The notes beneath the pieces are model-generated. The model was not told the DNA's origin. It searched no databases and saw nothing but the letters and a program-made list of their open reading frames with translations. Positions 1-7,850 of a DNA stretch of 64,000 nt are shown in pieces (the stretch's first letter is position 1; each line of letters starts with the position of its first letter). The translations under genes and the position numbers were made by a program. The stretch comes from Azonexus sp. (lineage in GTDB: Bacteria > Pseudomonadota > Gammaproteobacteria > Burkholderiales > Rhodocyclaceae): positions 186,001 to 250,000 of the forward strand of contig JAUYSK010000022.1 of assembly GCA_030696345.1 (NCBI GenBank), read 5' to 3'.

Positions 1-474
1 TTGGTTGGCGCCTTTCTGGACCGTGAGCCGCGCAGTCCCCTGATCAACCTGCGTAGCGAAGGGCTGGAGGACATGCCGTTTTATGGCAAGTTGCTGAAGC
101 GCAACCGCTGCCTGATTCCGGCGACTGCATTTTTCGAGTGGCAAGCGGTGGCCGGTGGCAGCAAACAGAAGGTACGGATCAGCGATGCCAAAGGTAAGCC
201 GTTGATGTTTGCCGGGATATTCGACCAGCATCGACTCGCTGGAAAGACCTGCGCGATCCTGACGATGGCGGCTAGTAAAGCACTTGCCGCGACCCATGAG
301 CGTATGCCAGTCATCTTGAGTCACGAAGAGAGCGTTTTCTGGCTAGAGGAGCATGCTGAATTCCCGTCAGATGCGTATTCGGAGATTGTTCAGCCAGCCT
401 CAAGGCGTTCGCTGGTTGTCGAGGCCGTGGTCGAGCCAAAAGTTTCACCGCAACTGTCGTTTGAGTTTGCCTGA
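1..474 (+). CDS. SRAP domain protein (YedK/HMCES family), 5'-truncated by the window edge
   Basis: SRAP proteins crosslink covalently to abasic sites in single-stranded DNA through an N-terminal Cys2 and shield them from breakage. The visible 157 residues carry family hallmarks: an N-x-R-x-E segment (INLRSEG), a CLIPATAFFEW core with the conserved Glu, a FAGIFD strand, and the HERMPVIL motif with the conserved His. The catalytic Cys2 region is not visible because the reading frame enters from outside the window; the TTG at position 1 is only the first codon seen. The protein ends in a short tail after the SRAP fold. The neighbouring HDOD gene lies on the opposite strand and converges. Family assignment is confident; the exact role here is inferred. 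Confidence 0.9.
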   Translation: MVGAFLDREPRSPLINLRSEGLEDMPFYGKLLKRNRCLIPATAFFEWQAVAGGSKQKVRISDAKGKPLMFAGIFDQHRLAGKTCAILTMAASKALAATHERMPVILSHEESVFWLEEHAEFPSDAYSEIVQPASRRSLVVEAVVEPKVSPQLSFEFA

Positions 475-525
475 TTGCCGAAGGGGCGCTGACGTCCTCT
501 GCGATTTTTTCGGCGCCTGTGTATT

Positions 526-1404
526 TCAGGTTTCTTCGAGCGCAAGAGCTACGCGCTGTCGCAAGTCGTCGAGTTCATTTTCAGAGATGCCAATGAAAGC
601 CAAAGCTCTTTCGAAGAGATCAATGCCCACTTCAAAATCGCCTTCCCCGAGTACTTCGGCGGTCAGATGCTCGGCAATCTGGGTGACTGCGATGAGTGAC
701 AAGGCACTCCCCGGCAAGGTCTGGTCTGGCAATTCATAGAGATCCGGTTCGTGATGAAAACGGATTGCCTGGCCAAGAATCGGTGGCAAGCCCCAGTTCC
801 TTACCATCAGTGATGCAACAACCGGATGCGTACAGGGAAAGTAACTGTTCTCGGCATCCACCAGCATTTTCCCTTCGGTTTTGGCCGTAGCCATGACACG
901 CTCGTATTCCTTGAAACGCTTCATCATCATCGGAATCGCAGCGTCGTGAAACAGGGCATAGGTGTAGGCGGCATCCGGGGAAATGCCGAATTGACGCCGG
1001 GCCACCAAACCAGAGACAACCGCTGTTTGTGTCGCGCGTCGCCAGAATTGATCAAGCCAGGCAGCGGGCAGGCCGTCGACGGAGGAGCGTAAAGCGACGC
1101 CAACGACAACGCAGACAACAATTTTTGTACCAAGCCGCTCGACCGCGTTGCGAACACTGGAAATCGGACTGCTTGAACGGTACAGGACTGAATTGGCGAG
1201 CTTGAGCGCTGCCGCGGACATGCTTGGGTCGGCCGTGATCAGGTCAGCCAGCATGCGCAGGTCGGGCTCGTCCTTTTGTGCTTCAGCCATGGCTTTCGCC
1301 ACAATCGCCGGACATACCGGAATATCGATGGTGGAAATGACTTTCTGCAACTGATCGTGGGACAGTTCGCCCGTATTCAAGGTGTTTTCAGCAGCGTCTG
1401 TCAT
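526..1404 (-). CDS. HDOD domain signalling protein
   Basis: A 292-residue protein built almost entirely of an HDOD domain, a catalytically dead relative of the HD phosphohydrolases used in bacterial signalling (cell cycle, chemotaxis, c-di-GMP networks). Typical features are the IPVCPAIVAKAM start of the domain (about residue 28), the LITADPSMSAAALKLANS helix (about 55), and the central F-H-D-A segment followed by a RFHHEP segment near residue 217. No GGDEF, EAL or receiver domain is attached. It converges with the SRAP gene and is transcribed alone. No strong ribosome site precedes the ATG, so the start is slightly uncertain. The specific partner is unknown. Confidence 0.85.
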   Translation of the reverse strand: MTDAAENTLNTGELSHDQLQKVISTIDIPVCPAIVAKAMAEAQKDEPDLRMLADLITADPSMSAAALKLANSVLYRSSSPISSVRNAVERLGTKIVVCVVVGVALRSSVDGLPAAWLDQFWRRATQTAVVSGLVARRQFGISPDAAYTYALFHDAAIPMMMKRFKEYERVMATAKTEGKMLVDAENSYFPCTHPVVASLMVRNWGLPPILGQAIRFHHEPDLYELPDQTLPGSALSLIAVTQIAEHLTAEVLGEGDFEVGIDLFERALAFIGISENELDDLRQRVALALEET

Positions 1405-1518
1405 GGGGTTTTCAACGTTATTGCAATAAATGACATTGTACGCATGCTGTGCGAGTTCAAATCGCAGATTTGCTTATTGTCTGTGAAGCCGACGAAAGCT
1501 GGTTTACAGCCAAAACAA

Positions 1519-1537
1519 AACCCGCCAAAGGCGGGTT
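1519..1537 (-). terminator. Rho-independent terminator after the 68-residue ORF
   Basis: An 8-bp perfect stem AACCCGCC / GGCGGGTT with a 3-nt loop. On the minus strand the stem is followed by a T-rich run (TTTTGTTTTGG), as expected for an intrinsic terminator of the minus-strand gene ending at 1575. Confidence 0.7.
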
Positions 1538-1574
1538 GGTTGTTCTGTCAAACCGGGGGCTGCTTAGCGCAATA

Positions 1575-1781
1575 TCACCGGCCCAAATGATGCAGTACGG
1601 TATGCAGGCGCTCGGCAGCTCTTGCTGCTTCCGGATCGTTCTCCGTCAGTTTCAGAACGTCTTCCCAGTTGATGTATCGATCAAGTCGAACAAGGGCGTT
1701 GGCGCTGGTTGCATCCAGATTGATGTTCAAAACAAGAGCATCACCATTGCCGTCAAGCCGGTATTCAAACAAACCTTGCAT
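1575..1781 (-). CDS. small hypothetical protein, 68 residues
   Basis: I do not recognise this family. The product is short, soluble and acidic, without a signal peptide or membrane segment, and ends in a basic LHHLGR tail. It is supported as a gene by a GGAG ribosome-binding sequence about 9 nt upstream of the ATG and by a clear terminator just downstream (1519-1537). It lies between the HDOD gene and the NemR-like gene, and diverges from the latter. Function unknown. Confidence 0.55.
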   Translation of the reverse strand: MQGLFEYRLDGNGDALVLNINLDATSANALVRLDRYINWEDVLKLTENDPEAARAAERLHTVLHHLGR

Positions 1782-1847
1782 GCTTCATTCTCCAAGTTTT
1801 CGCGGGATAAACGGCGCTAGTGTATCGCATTGCCTGGAGTTGGCCAC

Positions 1848-1862
1848 TAGACGACTGGTCTA
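1848..1862. promoter_or_regulatory. NemR-type operator, copy 1
   Basis: TAGACGACTGGTCTA: inverted arms TAGAC / GTCTA separated by 5 bp, 22 bp upstream of the TetR-family gene start. It matches the copy at 2525-2543 in arms and spacing, and resembles the TAGACC/GGTCTA operator known for E. coli NemR. Position suggests autorepression. Confidence 0.75.
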
Positions 1863-1884
1863 ATAGATGGCAATATGACTCCCA

Positions 1885-2469
1885 ATGAACATTCGACACG
1901 ACAATACCCGTCAGCACATTCTCGAAACCGGCCACCGGATTTTCGCCGGCAAAGGCTTCACGAGCGTTGGCCTGAACGAACTTCTGAAGACGGCCGGCGT
2001 GCCGAAAGGCTCGTTCTATCACTACTTCGAGTCCAAGGAGCAATATGGCCAAGCCTTGCTTGAAGACTATTTTGATCGCTATCTTGGCGACATCGAAAAC
2101 GTGCTCGGCAGCGAGGGTGCGTCGGGCCACGAACGTCTGATGCGTTACTGGCAGCGCTGGCTGGACCGGCAGTGCGATGACTGTGTTGACCAGAAATGTC
2201 TCGTCGTGAAGCTTAGTGCAGAAGTGGCTGACCTGTCTGATGCCATGCGCCTCACCCTGCGTGATGGAACCGACCGGATTGTTGCCCGGATCGCCCTTGT
2301 GATCGAAGCTGGTGTCGCCGACGGCTCTTTGCCGGAACTGGATGCGCAGACAACCGCGCAAACGCTCTACCAGCTCTGGCTCGGTGCCAGCCTGCTGGGC
2401 AAGCTACACCGCAACAGCGATGCGCTTGAGAACGCGATGACCTTCACCCGGCAAGTGCTGTCGCGCTGA
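1885..2469 (+). CDS. nemR: TetR-family electrophile-sensing repressor, NemR-like
   Basis: A 194-residue TetR regulator. The N-terminal helix-turn-helix (about residues 8-52) contains the typical TSVGLNELLKTAGVPKGSFYHYF pattern. The ligand domain carries the segment QKCLVVKLSAEV near residue 108, equivalent to the NemR region whose cysteine (Cys106 in E. coli) senses electrophiles and hypochlorite. It sits directly upstream of a NemA-like reductase, and two copies of a matching palindrome flank it (1848-1862 and 2525-2543). The inferred role is a repressor of itself and of the reductase operon, released by reactive aldehydes, quinones or chlorine species. AcuR-type regulators are close relatives, but the neighbour favours NemR. 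Confidence 0.85.
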   Translation: MNIRHDNTRQHILETGHRIFAGKGFTSVGLNELLKTAGVPKGSFYHYFESKEQYGQALLEDYFDRYLGDIENVLGSEGASGHERLMRYWQRWLDRQCDDCVDQKCLVVKLSAEVADLSDAMRLTLRDGTDRIVARIALVIEAGVADGSLPELDAQTTAQTLYQLWLGASLLGKLHRNSDALENAMTFTRQVLSR

Positions 2470-2524
2470 ATATCCGAATATCTCATCGGCCGCAGGCTAT
2501 CGCGGCAATTTTTTACCCCAGAAC

Positions 2525-2543
2525 ATTAGACGACCGGTCTAAT
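2525..2543. promoter_or_regulatory. NemR-type operator, copy 2
   Basis: A 19-bp palindrome with 7-bp perfect arms ATTAGAC / GTCTAAT around GACCG, located 31 bp upstream of the NemA-like start codon. The core TAGACGACYGGTCTA is the same as copy 1 except for one base. It is placed to block the reductase promoter. Confidence 0.8.
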
Positions 2544-2574
2544 TAAAAAACTCATACCCACCAGGAGAATTTCC

Positions 2575-3663
2575 ATGACTTCATTGTTCGACCCCATCCA
2601 GATCGGCGATATCGCCCTTGCCAACCGCATTGTCATGGCGCCGCTGACGCGCAACCGGGCCATCGCCGGCAATGTTGCCGGCCCGCTGACCGTCGAGTAT
2701 TACCGCCAGCGCGCCACTGCCGGTCTGATCATCGCCGAAGCCAGCCAGATCAGCCCGATGGCTCAGGGCTACCTCGATACCCCGGGCATCCATTCTGCCG
2801 CGCAAGTGGCCGGCTGGCGTCAGGTGACCGACGCCGTGCATGCCGCCGGCGGCAAGATCGTGCTCCAGCTCTGGCACGTTGGCCGGATTTCCCATACCTC
2901 ACTTCTGCCTGATGGCGCGGCACCGGTTTCTTCGACAGGCAAGCAATCCAATGCGATGACCTTCACCCGTGAGGGCTTTGTTCCCGTTTCCACGCCGCGC
3001 GCCTTGCGTGACGATGAACTGCCGGGCCTCATCGAGGACTACCGAAGCGCCGCCCGCAATGCGATCGCCGCCGGTTTTGATGGCGTCGAAGTGCACGCCG
3101 CCAACACCTATCTGCTCGAACAATTCCTGCGCGATAGCGTCAACGACCGTAGCGGTCCGTATGGTGGCAGCGTCGCCAACCGTGCCCGCCTGTTGCTCGA
3201 CGTCGTCCAGGCCGTGACCGCCGAAATTGGCGCTGGCCGGACCGGTGTGCGCCTCAGCCCGATGACGACATTCGGCGGCACCGCTGCGCTCGATAGCGAT
3301 CCGCAAGCGCTCTATGGCTACGTGGTCGAACAACTGGCGCCCCTCGGTCTGGCCTTCCTGCACGTTATCGAAGGCGAAACCGGCGGCACGCGTACGCCTG
3401 AAGGCAAGGCTTTCGATTACGCCGCCCTGCATCGCAGCTTCCCAGGTGCCTGGCTGGTCAACAACGGCTATTCACGTGAACTCGCTCTCGACACGATAAA
3501 CAGTGGCAAGGCCGACCTGATCGCTTTCGGCCGCCCGTTCATCAGTACACCGGACCTCGTCCGTCGCCTGCGCGAGGACAAGCCCTTGAATGAACTGCGC
3601 GCCGACAAGCTCTATGGCGGCGACGCCGAGGGTTACACCGATTACCCGGTACTGGCCGACTGA
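2575..3663 (+). CDS. nemA: Old Yellow Enzyme family alkene reductase, NemA-like
   Basis: A 362-residue FMN-dependent ene-reductase of normal family length. It should reduce activated C=C bonds (N-ethylmaleimide, quinones, nitro compounds) with NAD(P)H in the cytoplasm. Visible hallmarks are the N-terminal FDPIQIGDIALANRIVMAPLTRNR strand-loop cut here for length to its core PLTRNR, the HVGRISH segment near residue 101, and the substrate-binding HxxN pair in the VEVHAANTYLLEQFL stretch near 175. The C-terminal LIAFGRPFISTPDLV binds the FMN phosphate. AGGAGAAT precedes the ATG at a good distance. A NemR-type operator lies just upstream and its repressor is the previous gene. Confidence 0.93.
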   Translation: MTSLFDPIQIGDIALANRIVMAPLTRNRAIAGNVAGPLTVEYYRQRATAGLIIAEASQISPMAQGYLDTPGIHSAAQVAGWRQVTDAVHAAGGKIVLQLWHVGRISHTSLLPDGAAPVSSTGKQSNAMTFTREGFVPVSTPRALRDDELPGLIEDYRSAARNAIAAGFDGVEVHAANTYLLEQFLRDSVNDRSGPYGGSVANRARLLLDVVQAVTAEIGAGRTGVRLSPMTTFGGTAALDSDPQALYGYVVEQLAPLGLAFLHVIEGETGGTRTPEGKAFDYAALHRSFPGAWLVNNGYSRELALDTINSGKADLIAFGRPFISTPDLVRRLREDKPLNELRADKLYGGDAEGYTDYPVLAD

Positions 3664-3723
3664 TCTTCATTTCACCCAGGCCGTGACCGGGATTGCTCGG
3701 CACGGCCACTGCCCCAAAGATTC

Positions 3724-3987
3724 ATGTCCTCATACCGCCGCTGGCTGCCAGCGCTAGCCTTGCTCGTCCTGTCGCTGACCTGGGGTTACACATGGGTGCT
3801 CGGCACGCCGGTCGTCGCCATCCTCTCGTCGCGCCTGACCTTCGGCGAGGAATTCAAGAGCAGTGAAATCGCCGGCATCCTGCTGATCGGCAGCGGACTG
3901 GCCCTGCTTTCACTACTCAGCTGGGCGGCCAGTCGCCGCAACCCGGTGGCTTCGGTCATCACCCAACAAGTTCGGGAACAGCCATGA
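3724..3987 (+). pseudogene. EamA/DMT-family transporter remnant with a large internal deletion
   Basis: Residues 1-25 match the first membrane helix of an EamA (drug/metabolite) transporter (LTWGYTWV), but residue 26 jumps straight to the C-terminal part of the same family (GTPVVAILSSRLTFGEE, then a final helix [17 protein letters not shown]). Intact members have about 300 residues and ten helices; this one has 87 residues and at most three. The simplest reading is one in-frame deletion of about 200 codons. The reading frame remains open and overlaps the next gene by ATGA, so translation may still serve coupling. An intact EamA gene exists at 10104-10967. Confidence 0.75.
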
Positions 3988-4985
3988 CTACCCTGCAGGA
4001 AACCAAGCTTTCGATGCTCGACCTCGTTGCCGTGCGTGAAGGCGGCACCGTTGCCGAAGCGCTGGCGATTGCCCGGGAAACTGCCCGACACGTCGAACAG
4101 CTCGGCTTCACCCGCTACTGGGTGGCCGAACACCACAACATGCCGGGCATTGCCAGTTCGGCGACGGCGGTGCTGGTTGGCCACATAGCCGGGGCGACCA
4201 GCCGTATACGCGTCGGTTCCGGCGGCATCATGTTGCCCAATCACGCGCCGCTGGTCGTCGCCGAGGCCTTCGGCACGCTGGCCGAACTGTATCCGGGCCG
4301 GATTGATCTCGGACTGGGCCGGGCGCCCGGTACCGACCAGCTCACCATGCGGGCGCTGCGCCGTGACCGGGTCGAAACCGAGGCCGACTTCCCGCGCGAA
4401 GTCACCGAACTTCAGCGATTGCTTGGCCCCCGACAGGCGGATCAGAAGGTGATCGCCGTGCCGGGCAGTGGTACCGAGGTGCCGATCTGGCTGCTCGGGT
4501 CGAGTCTGTTCTCTGCCCGGCTGGCGGCCGAGCGCGGTCTGCCTTATGCCTTCGCCTCACACTTCGCGCCGGCCATGCTGCTTCAGGCCATCGCCCTCTA
4601 CCGCCAGAACTTCCGGCCATCGGCCACGCTGGCCCAGCCTTACGTGATGATCGGAGTGCCGGTGATTGCCGCAACGACCGATGACGAAGCGGAGTATCTG
4701 GCCAGCAGCACCTACCAGCGTGTTTTGGGCATTTTGCGCGGCGACCGCCGTTGCCTGCCGCCACCGGTTGTCGACTACCTGACGCATCTGCAGCCGCAGG
4801 AGCGCTCGGCCATTGGAGACTTCCTCGGGGCGGCGGTGATCGGCGGACCGGATACCGTGCGCGAAGGGCTGCTTGGCCTGAAGCAGGTCACCAATGCCGA
4901 CGAAATGATCCTGGTCAGCGATGTTTTCGATTCGGCCTTGCGCCTGCGCTCGCTTGAAATCACCGCCAGTTTGTTTGCAAAATAA
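3984..4985 (+). CDS. LLM-class flavin-dependent oxidoreductase (luciferase-like)
   Basis: A 333-residue member of the bacterial luciferase-like superfamily, using reduced FMN for oxidation of an unidentified substrate. Features are the N-terminal [14 protein letters not shown] strand, the [18 protein letters not shown] motif near residue 45 typical of the group, the [17 protein letters not shown] segment near 77, and the [11 protein letters not shown] motif near 108. The start overlaps the stop of the EamA remnant (ATGA), so it belongs to the nemA transcription unit. Context suggests a role in oxidising or removing reactive small molecules. The substrate cannot be told from sequence. Confidence 0.88.
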   Translation: MTTLQETKLSMLDLVAVREGGTVAEALAIARETARHVEQLGFTRYWVAEHHNMPGIASSATAVLVGHIAGATSRIRVGSGGIMLPNHAPLVVAEAFGTLAELYPGRIDLGLGRAPGTDQLTMRALRRDRVETEADFPREVTELQRLLGPRQADQKVIAVPGSGTEVPIWLLGSSLFSARLAAERGLPYAFASHFAPAMLLQAIALYRQNFRPSATLAQPYVMIGVPVIAATTDDEAEYLASSTYQRVLGILRGDRRCLPPPVVDYLTHLQPQERSAIGDFLGAAVIGGPDTVREGLLGLKQVTNADEMILVSDVFDSALRLRSLEITASLFAK

Positions 4986-5033
4986 AACCATAAATATCCG
5001 GCCCGCGTTGGCCGAAACCCAAGGAGCCTTTTG

Positions 5034-6191
5034 ATGTCGCACATCTTCGAATTCAGCTACCACAACCCGACCCAGATCCACTTTGGCCCGAACAGCTTCG
5101 CCAGTCTGGGCGAACTGATCCCCCGTGATGCCAAGGTGCTGCTGCTCTATGGTGGCGGCTCGATCAAGCGCAACGGTATCTACGATCAGGTCTGCAACGC
5201 ACTCGCCGGGCGTGAGGTAAGCGAATTCGGCGGCGTCGAAGCTAATCCGACACTCGAAACACTGAGTGCTGCGGTGGACCAGGTAAAAAGGCAAAAAATC
5301 AACTTCATTCTTGGCGTCGGTGGTGGCTCGGTAGCCGATGGCGCCAAGTTCATCGCTTGTGCGGCGCTCTATGCCGGCGACGGCTGGGACATCGTTAGTG
5401 GCAAACATGTTGCGACGGAAGCCCTGCCGGTCGGCATTGTGCTGACCTTGCCGGCGACCGGATCGGAATCGAATGCCGGAGCCGTCGTCACCCGCAAGGC
5501 GACGCAGGAAAAACGCGTCTTCTTCGTGCCGCCAGCCCGGCCACGCTTCGCTATCCTCAACCCTGATGTCATGGCCAGCCTGCCGGACCGCCAACTCGAA
5601 AATGGCGTGGTCGATGCCTTCGTCCACGTCTGCGAGCAATACCTGACCTATCCGGTTGGCGCCCTGGTTCAGGACGGTTATGCCGAAGCCGTGATGAAGG
5701 CACTGAAGACGCTGGCTGATACGTTCGATCAGCGCCAGCAGACCACCTGGCGGCAAAACCTGATGTGGGCGGCTAACCAGGCGTTGTGCGGCATCATCGG
5801 CGTCGGTGTGCCGGTGGATTGGGCAACGCACCGAATGGCTGTCGAACTGACCGCCCTCTACGGCATCGACCACGGGCGTACCCTGAGCATTATTCAACCG
5901 TGGCTGCTGCGCGAATTGATTGAAGCCAAGCGCGCCAAGCTGGAACAGATGGGGCGCAACGTTTTCGGTCTGGTGCAGCCAAGTGCCGAAGAGACCATCG
6001 CCGCGATCGAAACCTTCTATCGCAGCCTCGGCATGCCGGTGCACCTGTCCGAGGCTGGCATCACCGAGCCCGATGCCGCAACCCGCGTCATGCAGGCCTT
6101 GCGGGCGCACGGCAATGCGGCGCTTGGTGGCCATGCCGAACTGGATGAAGCAAAAACGGAACGCATCATCGGTGCAGCCTGTGCCGGCTAA
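5034..6191 (+). CDS. yqhD: iron-containing alcohol dehydrogenase, YqhD-like aldehyde reductase
   Basis: A 385-residue group III alcohol dehydrogenase. YqhD proteins reduce short aldehydes (glyoxal, methylglyoxal, acrolein, butanal) with NADPH. Seen here are the nucleotide-binding GVGGGSVADGAKF segment near residue 94, a DAFVHVCEQY helix near 195 with metal ligands, and the histidine ligands in DWATHRM and IDHGRTLS near 265-282. The ATG at 5034 is preferred over the TTG at 5031 because AAGGAG (5021-5026) sits 7 nt upstream. It follows the luciferase-like gene by 48 bp and probably belongs to the same NemR-controlled unit; E. coli YqhD and NemA respond to overlapping electrophiles. Confidence 0.9.
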   Translation: MSHIFEFSYHNPTQIHFGPNSFASLGELIPRDAKVLLLYGGGSIKRNGIYDQVCNALAGREVSEFGGVEANPTLETLSAAVDQVKRQKINFILGVGGGSVADGAKFIACAALYAGDGWDIVSGKHVATEALPVGIVLTLPATGSESNAGAVVTRKATQEKRVFFVPPARPRFAILNPDVMASLPDRQLENGVVDAFVHVCEQYLTYPVGALVQDGYAEAVMKALKTLADTFDQRQQTTWRQNLMWAANQALCGIIGVGVPVDWATHRMAVELTALYGIDHGRTLSIIQPWLLRELIEAKRAKLEQMGRNVFGLVQPSAEETIAAIETFYRSLGMPVHLSEAGITEPDAATRVMQALRAHGNAALGGHAELDEAKTERIIGAACAG

Positions 6192-6338
6192 AAGAAAAAG
6201 CTTGTTCGTTACCCCTGATACCCAATATAGTGACTTTGCTGCAATGCAACAAATGATCCGTGCCCGGGATTGGAAACAGATTTTCCCGGATGGAGATTGA
6301 CGGCATCCGGCGATTTTCGTCCAACAACAGAGCAACAA

Positions 6339-7838
6339 ATGACCAAAGTAATCGACGTAACCGAACTAGCCCTGCGCGACGCGCACCAAAGCCTGCTGGC
6401 GACGCGCATGGCGCTGGAAGACATGGTGCCGGCCTGTGCCGACATCGATCAGGCCGGCTACTGGTCGGTTGAGTGCTGGGGCGGGGCGACCTTCGATGCC
6501 TGCATCCGCTTTCTCAACGAAGATCCCTGGGAACGCCTGCGTACCTTCCGGCGTTTGCTGCCCAATTCCCGCCTGCAAATGTTGCTGCGCGGCCAGAACC
6601 TGCTCGGCTACCGCCATTACGAAGACGGTGTGGTTGATCGTTTTGTCGACAAGTCCGCCGAGAACGGCATGGACGTCTTCCGCGTCTTCGATGCCCTGAA
6701 CGACATCCGCAACATCCGGCATTCGGTCAATGCCGTCCGGCGCAATGGCAAGCATGCCCAGGGCACGATCTGCTACACCGTCAGCCCGCTGCATACCACC
6801 GAGACCTTCATCGAAATGGCCGAGCGTCTGGTTGAGCTGGGCTGCGATTCGATCTGCCTGAAAGACATGGCGGCGCTGCTCAAACCGCAAGCAGCCTACG
6901 ATATCATCAAGGGTATCAAGACGCGCTGTGGTGAAGGCGTGCTCCTCCATGTCCATACCCACTCGACCACCGGCGTCACGCTGGTGTCGCTGATGAAGGC
7001 CATCGAGGCCGGTGCTGACTGTGTCGATACCGCGATCAGTTCGCTCAGCCTCGGCCCCGGCCATAATCCGACGGAAAGCCTGGTCGAAATGCTCGAAGGC
7101 ACCGGATACGAAACCCGCCTGAACAAGGCCCGGCTGCACCGCATCAAGAACCACTTCGCCGCCCTCCGCCCGCGCTACCAGGCCTTCATGTCCAACATTC
7201 ACGGGGTCGAAACCGACATCTTCGACAGCCAGATACCGGGCGGCATGATTTCCAACATGGAAAGCCAGCTCAAGCAGCAGAATGCGGCCGACCGGCTGGA
7301 AGAAGTCATGATCGAAGTACCGCGCGTCCGTGAAGACGCCGGCTTCCCCCCGCTGGTCACCCCTTCCAGCCAGATCGTCGGCACCCAGGCCGTGTTCAAC
7401 GTCCTGATGGGCCGCTACAAGGTCATCTCCAGCGAGTTCGCTGATCTGATGCTCGGCTACTACGGCAAGGCGCCCGGCGAGCGCGATCCGACCGTGCTGG
7501 CGCAGGCTGCCCAGCATGCCCACAAGGAAGCCATCGAGCAGCGTCCCGCTGATCTCTTGCTGCCAGAGTGGGCGGCCCTGCAGGCTGCTGCCACAGCCTT
7601 GCCGGGTTGCGACGGCAGCGAAGAGGATGTGCTGACGTACGCCATGTTCCCCCAGGTTGCGCCCGGCTTTTTCGCCAGCCGCGAACTCGGGCCGAAGAAT
7701 CTCGGGGTTGATCCGGCGGCCCTTGCCAAGCCCGGTGAATCGGGCGCCGAGCCGGTACCCGCACGCACCCCAGTGACTTACGACGTCAAGCTGAACGGCC
7801 GCTCGCACCGGGTTTCGGTCACCCCGATCAGCGAATAA
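6339..7838 (+). CDS. methylmalonyl-CoA carboxyltransferase 5S subunit (carboxyltransferase, PycB/OadA family)
   Basis: This subunit moves the carboxyl group between biotin and pyruvate/oxaloacetate. The TIM-barrel domain begins with TELALRDAHQSLLATRM, and carries the metal-binding Asp of LRDAH, the Lys of ICLKDMA (carbamylated in this family) and the paired histidines of HVHTHSTTG. It has 499 residues from the ATG at 6339; an in-frame ATG at 6270 would add 23 residues that do not resemble the family. It ends shortly after a VTYDVKLNGRSHRV segment and lacks its own biotin domain; that domain is a separate gene at 9700. It heads a four-gene operon. Confidence 0.88.
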   Translation: MTKVIDVTELALRDAHQSLLATRMALEDMVPACADIDQAGYWSVECWGGATFDACIRFLNEDPWERLRTFRRLLPNSRLQMLLRGQNLLGYRHYEDGVVDRFVDKSAENGMDVFRVFDALNDIRNIRHSVNAVRRNGKHAQGTICYTVSPLHTTETFIEMAERLVELGCDSICLKDMAALLKPQAAYDIIKGIKTRCGEGVLLHVHTHSTTGVTLVSLMKAIEAGADCVDTAISSLSLGPGHNPTESLVEMLEGTGYETRLNKARLHRIKNHFAALRPRYQAFMSNIHGVETDIFDSQIPGGMISNMESQLKQQNAADRLEEVMIEVPRVREDAGFPPLVTPSSQIVGTQAVFNVLMGRYKVISSEFADLMLGYYGKAPGERDPTVLAQAAQHAHKEAIEQRPADLLLPEWAALQAAATALPGCDGSEEDVLTYAMFPQVAPGFFASRELGPKNLGVDPAALAKPGESGAEPVPARTPVTYDVKLNGRSHRVSVTPISE

Positions 7839-7850
7839 ACAGGAATCACC

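Noticed and set aside
4557..6338. 593-codon open frame on the minus strand
   Set aside because: It lies antisense to the luciferase-like and yqhD genes, has no recognisable motif and no ribosome site; long antisense frames are expected in GC-rich coding DNA.
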